64,000 nt of DNA from Persicaria tinctoria (lineage: Eukaryota; Streptophyta; Magnoliopsida; Caryophyllales; Polygonaceae): the NCBI GenBank assembly GCA_037127255.1, contig JBANSL010000013.1:18930688-18994687 (forward strand), in the 5' to 3' direction. The notes below the pieces were generated by a model. It saw nothing but the letters and a program-made list of their open reading frames with translations, searched no databases and was not told where the DNA came from. This document shows positions 47,691 to 58,499 of this stretch, piece after piece. The first letter of the stretch is position 1. Every line of letters begins with the position of its first letter. A program made the position numbers and the translations under genes.

Positions 47691-47752
47691 TTTAAACTGA
47701 TCTCAAAACTATATAACCGCCATTTAAGTGCTTGAGTTGTCTCGCCTCTCTC

Positions 47753-48282
47753 TCATGGAGCTGTATATCCTGGGTATCCGTATCCTGGGTAAGATGTGTA
47801 TCCCGGGTATCCGTATCCGTATGGGTTTCCGTATCCTGCGTTTCCGTATCCTGGGTATCCGTATGGGTTATATCCGTATCTTGGGTTTCCGTATGGGTTA
47901 TATCCGTATCTTGGGTTTCCGTATGGGTTATATCCGTATCTTGGGTTTCCTGTGAATTCTGCACGGTGTTTAGGGTCTTCTTGTGCTTCCACTGTAACAA
48001 GAAAATAAAGATCGAACATTAGAGGGATACAATAATTAACGTATAAGATATGACCATTTCCATCATCTATATATCATATATGACAACAATCGCAAATAAC
48101 TAACAAGCTCGATCAAGTTGCGAGTTTGATATATAATTTTACTTACAAAGTTTGCGAGTAGTGAGGCGAGGACGAGCGGCAGCAGCCTCCATGGACATGG
48201 ACATGGACAACAAGATTAAACCTATGAAGACTGCTATATAGATGAGCTTATAAATAGATGTGCTAACCACCTTCATCTTCAT
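47753..48282 (-). CDS. secreted Gly/Tyr/Asn/Pro-repeat protein, two exons
   Basis: Exon 1 (48282-48147) and exon 2 (47991-47753) are joined across a GT-AG intron and give 124 residues. The N-terminus (MKMKVVSTSIYKLIYIAVFI...) is a hydrophobic signal peptide ending near an Ala run at residues 32-35, followed by RPRLTTRKLLEAQEDPK. From about residue 56 the mature part is nearly all Gly, Tyr, Asn and Pro. It has three perfect decapeptides GNPRYGYNPY, encoded by near-identical 30 bp DNA repeats, then GYPGYGNAGYGNPYGYG-type text and a C-terminal TAP. It resembles plant glycine-rich cell-wall/secreted proteins, but I cannot give a named family. A wall structural or apoplastic role is inferred. The first of two close in-frame ATGs is used. 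Confidence 0.85.
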
Positions 48283-48364
48283 ATATGCAAGTTTAATTAA
48301 TTAATTAGCTCGATCTATATATGAAAATATGTATTAATTTGCCTTTGTGTGATGAATTGAGTGC

Positions 48365-48374
48365 ACATATATAT
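48365..48374 (-). promoter_or_regulatory. probable TATA box of the repeat-protein gene
   Basis: TATATATAT on the minus strand about 85 bp upstream of the start codon at 48282, the only TATA-like word at suitable distance. Confidence 0.5.
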
Positions 48375-48574
48375 AGATGAGCTCCATCATGAAGAATAGT
48401 CAAAAATCAACTATGAACCAGGGAAGTCATAAATACTTATAATTTTTTAAAACCACATGAAATATAATAATATATAGCATATTTATTGGAGGTCTCTTTT
48501 GTCCGAAGGTTTGCACAATTTAATTACCGTCCATTATTTTTGGAACTTTGAAGTTAATTAATCATTGAAATATA

Positions 48575-48809
48575 CTACCTCCGTTCCAAAATACATGGGC
48601 TTTTCTTTTTTGACACGTTTTTTAAGGAGCGAAAAACTCTATGAAATATTATTTTTTTAATCAAATTTTTTATATCATTTGATACTTATTACTAATAAGT
48701 ATCAAATTATATAAAAAATTTAATTAAAAAAATAATATTTCATAGAGTTTTCCGCTCCTTAAAAAGCGTGCCGAAAACTAAAAACCCATGTATTTTGGAA
48801 CGGAGGGAG
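48575..48809. mobile_element. Stowaway-type MITE, long near-perfect hairpin
   Basis: Ends CTACCTCCGTTCC...GGAACGGAGGGAG between TA dinucleotides (48573-48574 and 48810-48811). The two halves are almost fully complementary through the whole 235 bp, so it is a young or well-preserved copy. It lies about 290 bp upstream of the repeat-protein gene. Confidence 0.93.
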
Positions 48810-48956
48810 TATTAATTAGCATATTTAATGGCTTGGATCAGCTCTTGTATTTCTGGTTGATAGAGGAGACTGAAGAATCGCCGTACTGTGTGATCGGTGT
48901 TTCCCTACAGCAATCGTGCTCGTGCTACTAATTATCCCTTTCATTAATTAGAATAT

Positions 48957-50489
48957 AGAGAGAGTTTGTGAAATGTCCAAAAAAGTTGTCCTATACTTTT
49001 ATTGGAGTGTCTATCTTGTTAATAACAATTTTATCATCTTGTCTATAGCCTATTATTTTTTTTATTTTTTTTAAAATCGTGTAAAAATAAGAGTATGTTG
49101 TAAATATGCAAAAATAATCATATATTGAGCAAATATAACTCAAAGTCGTTTTTTTTTACAATTTGTCGTGCAAAAATAAGAGTATGTTGTAAATGTGCAA
49201 AAATAATCATATATTGAGCAAATATAACCCAAGTCTTTTTTTTTTTTTACAATTTGTCATGCAAAAATAAGAGTATGTTCTGTATGTGCAAATATAACCG
49301 TATGTCGTGCAAATATGACCCAAGTCTAGTTTTTTTTTTTCGTGCAAATATAAGAGCACGATGTGCAAATATAGCCGTATGTTGTGCAAATATGACCAAA
49401 GTCTAGTTTTTTTTTTAAAAAAAATTTTACATTTTGTCATGCAAATATAAGAGTACGTTGTGCAAATATAACCGTAAGTTGTGCAAATATGACCCAAGTC
49501 TAGTTTTTTTTTAATATATAATTTTTTTGTGCAAATATAACCATATGTTGTGCAAATATAATATTTTGTTGTGCAAAAATAAAAATAAAATATAGATTAT
49601 GGATCACATAATAAAATATAGATAGTTTTTTAATTTCTCATATTCATAGGGTGATTTTTGTAATTTAACAAAAAAGTCATCATCTTCCTCGCGATTTCTA
49701 CGAAGAGGAAACTGATCCAGATCCGCGCTCACCACTTCCGTCGGCTCGTTCCGGCCTCTCTTGCTCCCTCCCTCGCTCCACCTCTCGCTCGCCACCGCCT
49801 CCCTCCCTCGCTCGCTCGCTCCGCCTCGCTCGACCTCGTTCAAATCTGGACTCACTCGCTCTGCCTCGCTCGACTCGGCTCAGATCTGGACTCGCTCGCT
49901 CCCTCGGTCGCTCCGCCTCGTTCAGATCTGGACTCGCTCGCTCCGCCTCGCTCGACCTCGGCTCAGATCTGGACTCGCTCGCTCCACCTCTCTCGACCTC
50001 GACTCAAATATGAGATTCTCCCTCGCTCGCCATGGATCCGGCGAGCCGGAGGAATCAATCTAGCCTCTCCTCCTCGATGTCGACGATTTGAGTCCAGATC
50101 TCACTCAAGCGAAGGTTGGTGACGTAATCGAGAACTATCCAGGCCACATCCTCCTCGATTCCGACGATTTCCACCGATTCAATTTCCGAGCTCAGCCTCT
50201 CGATCCGAAATCCGAGCTTCAGCCGAAGAAGATCTACCTCCTCGTGGCTCCAGCCCCGCTCGCTCCGCGCTCGCTCGCTCAGGCCTGGGCTCCGACCTCG
50301 ATCCAACGGAGATCTGGAGGGAAGGAGATCAAGAATTTGAGGCAACCTCCCTCTATTTGTCATCTGAAAGTAATCTGAAAGTATACTGGGAGGATTTGGA
50401 AGGGATGGACAAATTTTCAATTTGTCTCACCTTGGACATTTTGTCAATAAGGCCAAAAAAGTGCCTATTCTACAAATTTTCTCTAAAAT
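48957..50489. mobile_element. Pack-MULE-like block (GC-rich insert in AT-rich ends)
   Basis: The left end agagagtttgtgaaatgtcc and the right end in reverse (agagaaaatttgtagaatag) are similar inverted sequences. Flanking 9-mers agaatatag and aaaatatac agree at 7 of 9 positions. Between them are an AT-rich repeat array and a GC-rich stretch (49690-50390) full of ctcgctcgctc and tcagatctggactcg words, as in captured promoter/5'UTR DNA. No transposase, and no source gene identified. Confidence 0.4.
49075..49590. repeat. 80-100 bp AT-rich tandem repeats
   Basis: About five to six imperfect units of (g/a)tgcaaaaataagagtatgttgt...gcaaatataaccc...aagtcttttttttt. Confidence 0.8.
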
Positions 50490-50561
50490 ATACTTCCTCC
50501 GTCGTATAATTAACCATTAGACCAATTTTACACTTTTTAAGAAAATTAAAAATAGAAATAA

Positions 50562-50703
50562 TGTTATAATATTATTATATTGTGATGGATAAACACTAGA
50601 AACCCTAGTTCCCGTATAAACTCCTATATAAAGGGTCCCTTGAAACCCCAATAAGACATCAGTTCATTCCCTTCTTCTCCTCTCTATTCTACCTATTATC
50701 ACA
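50562..50703 (+). repeat. 5' LTR of the copia element
   Basis: TG...CA termini. Contains ctcctatataaagggtccc, a TATA box (tatataaag near 50631), followed by a cttcttctcctctc pyrimidine stretch, as expected for U3/R. Confidence 0.92.
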
Positions 50704-51459
50704 CATTATCAGCACGATAGTCTCTCTTATCCATACCGAGTCTCTCTTATCCATACCAAGGATCCGAAGACTAACTTGCTTTCATCCCTTTTCTGCCGAT
50801 CTCATAAATTAAATCTGCAAAATTATTTTTGTTAATTTTAACAATCCTATTGAGTAGAAGTAATCAGTGTTCGATTATTGTGTACAGAACTCAAAACAAC
50901 GTGTATCACTGACCTCTTGGAGGAAAGCAAACGGGGAATTGAAAACTGCTCGAGGCTCATCACCGACGCCTCCTCGGGTCTGCGACTCCATGTGAATTGA
51001 AGCCTCCCTGCACGCTAGGTTCCTCCTCAGCAGGTTTTTTGATGCCGGGATCTGCCAATTCTTAGAAGAGGCTCTGAAACCGCGGCGCGGAGCGATCCAG
51101 TTCCGCCTCCATGGCGACGTCATCGACCCCCACGCGAGCCCCGAGGTCGAACTTCGACCTAGTCGGAACTTGAACGGCAGCCACCTCTTGGAGTCGAAAA
51201 TCTGGTGGCTTGCTTGGTATCGAGTTCGATCCGCGACCGCGACGCAAGGGCGAGCCCGGTAACAACAGACCTCGCGGCCGCCATCGCCTTCTCTGTGATT
51301 TCACAACAAGGAAGAAAGGTTTGGTTTGGGCTGCAGTTTTTTTTAATTAATTACGAAATTGGCCTGCAGTTTTTAAAAATCACAGGTTGGCCCGTATATT
51401 TTATATAATAACAGAAACCGGCCTAAAATTTTCAGGGCGGCATATTTTGCCCCTGTGAA

Positions 51460-54400
51460 GTATTCACACATCCTCGAAGATGATGTGTAACCCCTGGAGT
51501 GGTTTAATGAATCGAATTTGTAGTATCCCAAAGCGGATGTAGTAATCTCAATCCTTGAAGTGATTGAATCAATCGAAGTTTAATATCGCGGATGAAGTAA
51601 TCTCAATCCCTGAAGTGATTGAATCAATCGAAGTTGTAGTATCCCCTGAAGCGGATAAAGTAATCTCAATCCCTGAAGTAATTGAAGCAATCGAAGTTGT
51701 AGTATCCCTGAAGCGGAATCTCAATCCCTGAAGCGATTGGATTAATCGATCGTATCCCCTGAAGTGGATGTTATTCTATTATATCCCTGAAGTGATGAAT
51801 TATTTGTTTATTTATTTTATTTATCTTATTTTGATGTTTTTTTTTAATTATAGATTAATTATCTCCTGAAGCAGATAAAATTGTTAAATTTATATATTAT
51901 CTCCTGAAGTAGATAAAATTGTTAAATTTATATATCATCTCCCGAAGTAGATGAATGATAAATTGATCTCATCCCCGAAGCGATAAAACGATAAATCTCA
52001 TCCCCACGGAGATGATCAAGCCAATAAATTTCATCCATGTGGTGATGAAATTTTATTTATTATTTATGTTTATTTATTTTATATGTATGTTATTAATTTA
52101 ATTTATTTAAATTATATTTGTTTAATCTTTCATCTCCCGAAGTAGATGAACGGACCATCTCCTGAAGTAGATGTGAACGATTGAAAATCATCCCCGTAGT
52201 GATGAATTTTTTTTAATTTTCAGTTTTATTATTCATTTCAATTTGTATTTTTTTTTTTGTCTCCAGAAGTAGACAAGCATTATCTCCCGAAGTAGATATA
52301 AATTGATAAATTTGCATATCATCCCAAAAGTGATAGTTTATCTCCTGAAGTAGATAAAGTAAACACAATTTATGTATCACATCTCTTGAAGAAGATGAAA
52401 TTCTTATTTATCTCCTGAAGAAGATAAATATTTTAGCTTATATACCATGATCAAATTTATCTCCCGTAGTAGATAAAATTTTAAAATTTATAATCGTCCC
52501 TGGACCGACGATTTTTATAGCTAAACAAGCAAATTATGGTTTCTCCACCAGTCTCCAGAAGTAGACGAACATGTATTTGCAGATGTTCATTTTCTTGTCA
52601 CCAGAAGTTGACAATATGCCAATTTGATTTGATTTATTTATGATTTTATAATTTTATTAATTATACCAAATGTCTATGTATTTATCATTATCTCTTCAAA
52701 TATATAAAGCCATCCCCTGAAGTGAATGGACACATAATCATAAATCGTTCATGTAGTAACGACAATCATCTCCTGAAGAGTTGTATATGAAAAGGAAATT
52801 CATAAAATGTCTATCTCTCATCAATACAAATTTGTCCCTGAAGTGACAATATTCATTTCCTGAAGTAAATGAATGATAAGAGATATATTGTATATCCTCA
52901 TAAAGATTATTTAAAATCATACCCAGAAGTGTATGAGCTTTATTTTAAAGTTGCACAAATAATCCATGAAGCGATGTATAAGTAAAGATATATATAACCC
53001 TTGAAGTGGTTGTATACAAGTTGTCTTTTCCCTGAAGTGAGTAATAATCAAACGTACCATTTCTTGAAGAATATGGTCAATATTTATATGACAACTTACT
53101 ATATTTTTTGAATTGCAACTTATAATCTTTTGGAGTATATGATCGAAATATACATAATAGAGACTAATTGTCACTCGAAGTTGACAAATGAATCATTTTA
53201 TGAATAAAATTATTTCTTGAAGAAAATGATAAATTGACAAGTTTTTCTCATGGTTCCACCTGAAGTGGACAAATACAAATTTTATTTTATTTATTTATTT
53301 ATTTTATCCATTTTGAATAAAATTATTATTTTACTTATTGTAATTCAAAGCTCAAAGTGTTTCCCGAAGAAACAACTTATCATGAGCGTCAAATACGAAG
53401 TCTTGTTTGACAAATGAACATTTGTGAAAAAGGTTTACCACAATCCTGTAGACTGTGAAATTTTTCAACACCAACCTAAGAGCCTGAATACTCTACTGGT
53501 GGATTTTTATTAAACTCTAGAAGAGTGAATGATTCTTATAAACTCTAGAAGAGTATATGATTCCTATAAACTCCAGAAGAGTATATGATTCTAATCTCAT
53601 CATTTGTACTCTTGAAGAAGTACATGGAATGTGGGTTTTATCAAGTTCAGAACGATTATCATTCGGTTGGTACAACCAATAAAAGTAACCACATAATACG
53701 ATCCAGGTAAAAAGGCCACTTCCTGAACACCCTCCGGTAGAGGGTGTGAAAGAGGTTATGGTTAAGCGCGTGACCAAAGTTATTATTGTGGCTTATAGCT
53801 AGGTCTGTTATACGGTTAATTCTAAATGTCTTGAAGAACATTATAAATGACTCATACCTGAAGTATGACATCAACGAAAGTTCTAACAATACCCATTCAG
53901 TGGCATCTAAATTAAATAAATGGATCACCATATACAAAGTTCAATGGTTGAATATTATGGTTTATAAGTGTCAAATAAATTTGAAAACCCGAAGTTTTCT
54001 CAAACAATCTTGAATGGAAAATCAGGATAAATACAATATAGCTCCAGAAGAGCATTGATCTTGTTACCTGAAGTAACAATGACACATATGTATGAATTGA
54101 CATGGTACTGAACACCAATATCTCATATGACTAGCCAAAAGCAAGTCTTACAGAATTGAGAATGTATATATATGGTTTATTTGGCGCTCATTTATCCCAT
54201 TGAAACTTATCACTAACCAGAAATTAGTTAATGATAAAATGTTTTTCTTTGTGGCATTCGGTCATTCATGTGAAACGATGATGGGCGGGATCATTGACAT
54301 TCACATACACACCCACTAAAAGGGACCAGAAGATCCTAGGACTCGAATATCCTTTATAAGGGTGACCGAACATATATGGTCTGTCATCTTGGCAAATCAA

Positions 54401-55765
54401 CAACAAGACCATCTAATTAAATTCAAAGTAAATGCAAAGTCTCTAATGTCTCTTGAATGGATTCAATGAGACAACTATGGAACACTATCATATAGACCAG
54501 TGTAATTCCAAGATTACAGATGCCTCAACACTTTGGTCATATGAAACATAAGGTAGAGAATGTTATCAAAAACATTGTTGAGCATAAGGTAGCTCACGAC
54601 GACCCAGAAGAGTCGTTGGTCAAATGGGCCCATGCATGTTTGCATTTCGAATTTGACACAATAACATCTCCCTAATTATCTCCAAAAGAGAGTATATCAT
54701 TCAAAGGTTTTGAATAAACAGCATATGTTCTGAGATGTACCTCCTCCAAATGAACTACAATGAGACCACAAAGAAGTTGGATGATACATGGGGTTTAAGT
54801 CCCTATTGCTATCAAATACCTAGAGCTTTATAATGGTGATCAAATGCTCAGTATTTAGGGGGAGAGGAAATGAGACAATTAAGAAAGAGATTGCATGGAA
54901 GCAATTTCTCTATCATTTCATATCCGCGGATAAATACAAGTGAACCAGAAGTTCAATAAATGAAATGATTATAAGGTTTAGCAAATATGTCATTGAAAGC
55001 ATTTACTAAAGGCCAAGAAAGTGACAACGTCACAGATACTAGCTCATTTGGAAGTTCCAGAAGTAACTCCAACTCAATGAATATCAAGTGGTTCTCAAGT
55101 ACACCAGAAGTGTTGGAGATCACTAGGCTCTTGGTATATAATTCCCTAGAAGTGGAAAGAGCCTATGAGAATATGATGATCATCAAATAAATAATGGATG
55201 TCGACATCGAAATCATAGTAAAAGAGCTAGAAAGAAGCAATTCATGCAAAGATGGATTCATTAAACATGATGAGATTGGACCAGTAGTTCCAACACTGCA
55301 AAGTGCAACATCAATTGGTTTTAAGTGGGTGTTCATACAAAATAAAATATAAAGCCAACTTGATTGCACAAAAGCCGACCTATCAAAGGTTATATGGAGA
55401 ATATATTCACCAGAAGTGAATATAATTTTGGATCTAAATAATGACGGACGCGTTACTTGCATACGCATATAAATGAAAAAGATCGATTGAAAATGCCTGA
55501 AGCATTAATATCAAAGTCCCGTCACATGCAATTGGTTAAAGATCCTTATAAGAGTACCTGAAGTACCTATAATTGTAAAAATTGTGACATTGCATTAGGT
55601 CCCGAAGTACCATACAATGTTGTACTCTTTTCCTTGATCTTAGTTTTTATCCCATTGGGTTTTTCCAAGTTAAGGTTTTTAACGAGGCAACTTATGCACC
55701 ATTTAATACAATAGACCCCCCTGGTCAACAATGAAAAGCACACTAGGTCCGGAAGTACCTTATGT
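51460..55765 (+). repeat. array of short inverted repeats with constant C-N-GAA-G core
   Basis: Several dozen units, spaced tens of bases apart. Each has a 4-8 base arm, a core mostly (c)ctgaagt, ccgaagt or ccagaagt, and the complement of the arm. Examples: 51604-51621 CAATC/GATTG arms; 51859-51878 TTATCT/AGATAA; 52493-52512 ATCGTC/GACGAT; 52595-52614 TTGTCA/TGACAA; 52851-52874 ATTCATTT/AAATGAAT; 53728-53746 CACCCTC/GAGGGTG; 53852-53868 TCATAC/GTATGA; 54941-54955 TGAAC/GTTCA; 55403-55423 ATATTCAC/GTGAATAT; 55745-55760 AGGT/ACCT. Arms differ between units but stay complementary. Transcribed, each could fold as a hairpin closed by C-G over an NGAA loop. Confidence 0.85.
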
Positions 55766-56131
55766 TTGTGCATTCAAAGCAGCTCACCAATACATGGAAG
55801 TCAAGCGCATCAAGTTAATCATGAAGAAATTCCAGGTCAAAGACAATGTTGATATTCGACAATAAGCTCATGAAGACAGCACCATCAAGAAGAATGAGAA
55901 GACTTCGAGAAGGATGTTGACTTCAGGGGGAGTATACGCACTGCACTCTTTTTCCCTTCGACCAGGTTTTGTCCCACTGGGTTTTCCTGACAAGGTTTTT
56001 AATGAGGCAGATCACCAAAGCGTATCAAATGTCATATGTATTTGTTCTCTGGATCCTAGTTTTGTCCCATTGGGTTTTCTAGGCGAGATTTGTAATGAGG
56101 TAGTATTTAAGGATGTTTATCCAAGGGGGAG

Positions 56132-56273
56132 TGTTATAATATTATTATATTGTGATGGATAAACACTAGAAACCCTAGTTCCCGTGTAAACTCCTATATA
56201 AAGGGTCCCTTGAAACCCCAATAAGACATCAGTTCATTCCCTTCTTCTCCTCTCTATTCTACCTATTATCACA
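56132..56273 (+). repeat. 3' LTR of the copia element
   Basis: Matches the 5' LTR over 142 bp with one visible difference. Preceded by polypurine tract ccaaggggga and followed by target duplication aataa. Confidence 0.92.
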
Positions 56274-57147
56274 AATAAGAATAACTAAAATTTTAACAAA
56301 TATATAATGTGCAAAAAATGGACCAATAAAAAAAGAATAATATATGCGAAGTTGGAGTATTAATCGAGTACGTTGGAAATCAAATACAATTAACGAAATA
56401 AATTAAAAAAATTAGAAAATTTTATCATTAATGGTGTTTAAATGGACAAATATTTTGTTCAATGAAAACGTACCTAAAATACCAATTATATGGATACGGA
56501 TATAATATCTCCTACAACACACCATGTATCACTCAGTGTATCACAAAATTAGTTTACTAGTAATATATATAAATAGGTATATTAATATCATAATATTTGA
56601 ATATCCTAGTTGGTTGAGAGTGTAGATGGGTATTGAATTGAATATATTATCGAACCCCTTCCGCTTTTATATTTTCCTATTGCCCTTCATTTTTTCTTGT
56701 GCACTACCCACTTTTTCTCTTGCCTTTCATTTTTCCCCGTGCGCTACGGACCCACTTCAATTTGGTGGTGGCCCAACCATTAATCTTTTATCACTAATTT
56801 TATTTATATAAGTGAATGGTGACAAACTAACAATAGATAAAATAAAATACATGGATTAATTTCATCAAATGATACAGAGTATTTGATATATATAAAACTT
56901 GAAGAATATTTGATAAGTAATTAACTCTATTATTTCTAATTTAAATATAGATAAAAAAATATCTTTAATTTTTAACTCAATATATATAGGAAAAAAATTA
57001 AAATTATATGCAATTCTAGCCTATCCAAGATTTTAATCCTGGTTCCGTACCTGTCTAGACCTTAAATTTTTAGGATTCTATGGCTAAGATATGTTCATAG
57101 TTTACATCCTAAGTGGTGTTTACACAGGAGCCATTTTAAATTAATAT

Positions 57148-57720
57148 TAGACCTGTCAAAATATAACTTGACCCGTATGGCCAGTAATTTTTTCAGGTTT
57201 AAACCCCGGTGTTTTAGACTCTGGACCCGAAATTGACCCAAACCCAAATGATCCGGAAACTAGGGTCAAGACCCAATGACCCGTTGGCTAAATCGACCTA
57301 GTGAGTCAGCACTATCACACAATCACCACATATACCCCACACAGATTCGTCATGAACTTGTGTTCGTTATGGTCACAAATTAATAACATATATATTTTAT
57401 AATTACAATATATATTTATAACACTTATCTATATAAATATGATTTTTTATGCTTAATATTTATAAATTTAATTATAATATTATTATTTAGATTAATTTGA
57501 TATATTTATATTACAATTTAATTTTGATGATATTTTACTATTTTTAAAATTTTCGATTTTTTTGACCCGCTGAATCGACCCGAAACTGAGACAAATTCGG
57601 TTTGACTCGAGCCGAAATGACCGTTAGCCCAATTGATCCGAAACTCGATCTACCCGACCTGTACTCGAATGACCCGAACTCGAACACAAACCTGACCCAA
57701 ATACAAGGATTGACAGATCT
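57148..57720. mobile_element. hAT-type MITE, older copy
   Basis: Left end TAGACCTGTCAAAATATAAC nearly equals the reverse of the right end of the 9776-10219 element. Right end gattgacagatct is its inverted partner. Subterminal gacccg/cgggtc words are present. The 8 bp target duplication is no longer recognisable. Confidence 0.7.
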
Positions 57721-57795
57721 TCTAAAAAGACATAAGTCTTCTAAAAAGACAGAGACCAATGTCGCGCGACTCCAGAGGTCTTCTAAAAAGACCGA
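57714..57795. repeat. tcttctaaaaagac short repeats (3 copies)
   Basis: The 14 bp word occurs at about 57718, 57736 and 57778. Confidence 0.8.
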
Positions 57796-58030
57796 TCCCT
57801 CACCATCAATCATAAACAAGGCTCCAAAACTCACATTAAATTTTGTAGAATTTTTTTGACTTCCAAACAAAATGGACTATTCTACCGTGTTAGATACGTA
57901 AGATAACTTAATTAACTAGAGGTGCATAACTGCGCGCATAACATTGTCACACGCCTGTATGGACTCTATTTCATTGGACTCATCACTCATGATAGATGGA
58001 CTATCACTTGTTTCACCTCATCCATATATA

Positions 58031-58121
58031 TTGCATGGTGTTGTTTGGTTTGACACAATCAATACAGAAGTTAATTAATATCTTCTGTATTGACTGTGTC
58101 AAACCAAACAACACCATGCAA
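58031..58121. ncRNA. foldback with 40 bp arms, miRNA-hairpin-like
   Basis: The left arm begins ttgcatggtgttgtttgg; the right arm ends ccaaacaacaccatgcaa. The 40 bp arms are complementary except for one A/C position, separated by an 11 bp loop (ttaattaatat). The total of 91 bp is the size of a plant pre-miRNA or a very small MITE. No TA or longer target duplication is visible at its edges. It lies about 380 bp upstream of the receptor-like gene. Whether it is transcribed is unknown. Confidence 0.4.
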
Positions 58122-58426
58122 TTCAAGCCGACATACTCTTGTATGGCGCTTGACCGTTTCAACAAACATTTCTCGACCACAAAAATTCAAACGAAACTGC
58201 TAAAAGATAATCTTATTTTTGTACAATTTAACAAAAATTATACAATTAAACTGATTTGATATATATTTTACTCATTGGTTTAGCTAGCAACTTTTTAAGA
58301 AGCCATGTTAATTGATCGAAGAAAGATCTCAATTTGTTTGTACCGTATAAATTAAACCGAGGAGATACACTAATATGACTCACCACTTCAAATCAAAGTC
58401 GATGCATCAAACAAGTAATTGGTCTC

Positions 58427-58434
58427 TATAAAAG
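58427..58434 (+). promoter_or_regulatory. TATA box of the receptor-like gene
   Basis: tataaaag, 66-73 bp upstream of the ATG at 58500, a normal plant spacing with a short leader. Confidence 0.75.
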
Positions 58435-58499
58435 GAGAATGCAACACACATCTTTGCCACTCCAAATTTTCAATACCCCGACCTACAACAAAATAGGCC

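Larger units (their letters stand above)
50562..56273 (+). mobile_element. young non-autonomous copia element with hairpin array
   Basis: Two 142 bp LTRs (50562-50703 and 56132-56273) begin TGTTATAATATT and end TTATCACA. By eye they differ at a single base (a in the left, g in the right, within cccgt(a/g)taaactcc). The target duplication aataa is exact (50557-50561 and 56274-56278). A primer-binding-like cattatcagcacgatag directly follows the left LTR, and the polypurine tract ccaaggggga precedes the right LTR. The interior of about 5.4 kb has no ORF above about 100 codons. Traces of copia pol are visible in its 3' half, for example GFKWVFIQNK near 55320, where intact relatives read GYKWVFVRKRN. 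It must be moved by proteins from other copies. Confidence 0.9.
50493..56357. mobile_element. Stowaway-like MITE split by a copia insertion
   Basis: The left end CTTCCTCCGTCGTATAAT after TA (50491-50492) and the right end gcgaagttggag before TA (56358-56359) are inverted. Both flanks contain attagacca/tggaccaat words in opposite orientation. Removing the copia element and one copy of aataa restores a MITE of about 150 bp. Confidence 0.7.

Noticed and set aside
47728..48022. Plus-strand ORFs with GIRILG and YPYLGFPYGLYP repeats
   Set aside because: They are antisense shadows of the spliced minus-strand Gly/Tyr-repeat gene, which has a signal peptide and a clean GT-AG junction.
51460..55765. 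CRISPR-like array
   Set aside because: The units are hairpins with variable arms and irregular spacing in a plant retrotransposon, not constant repeats with unique spacers.
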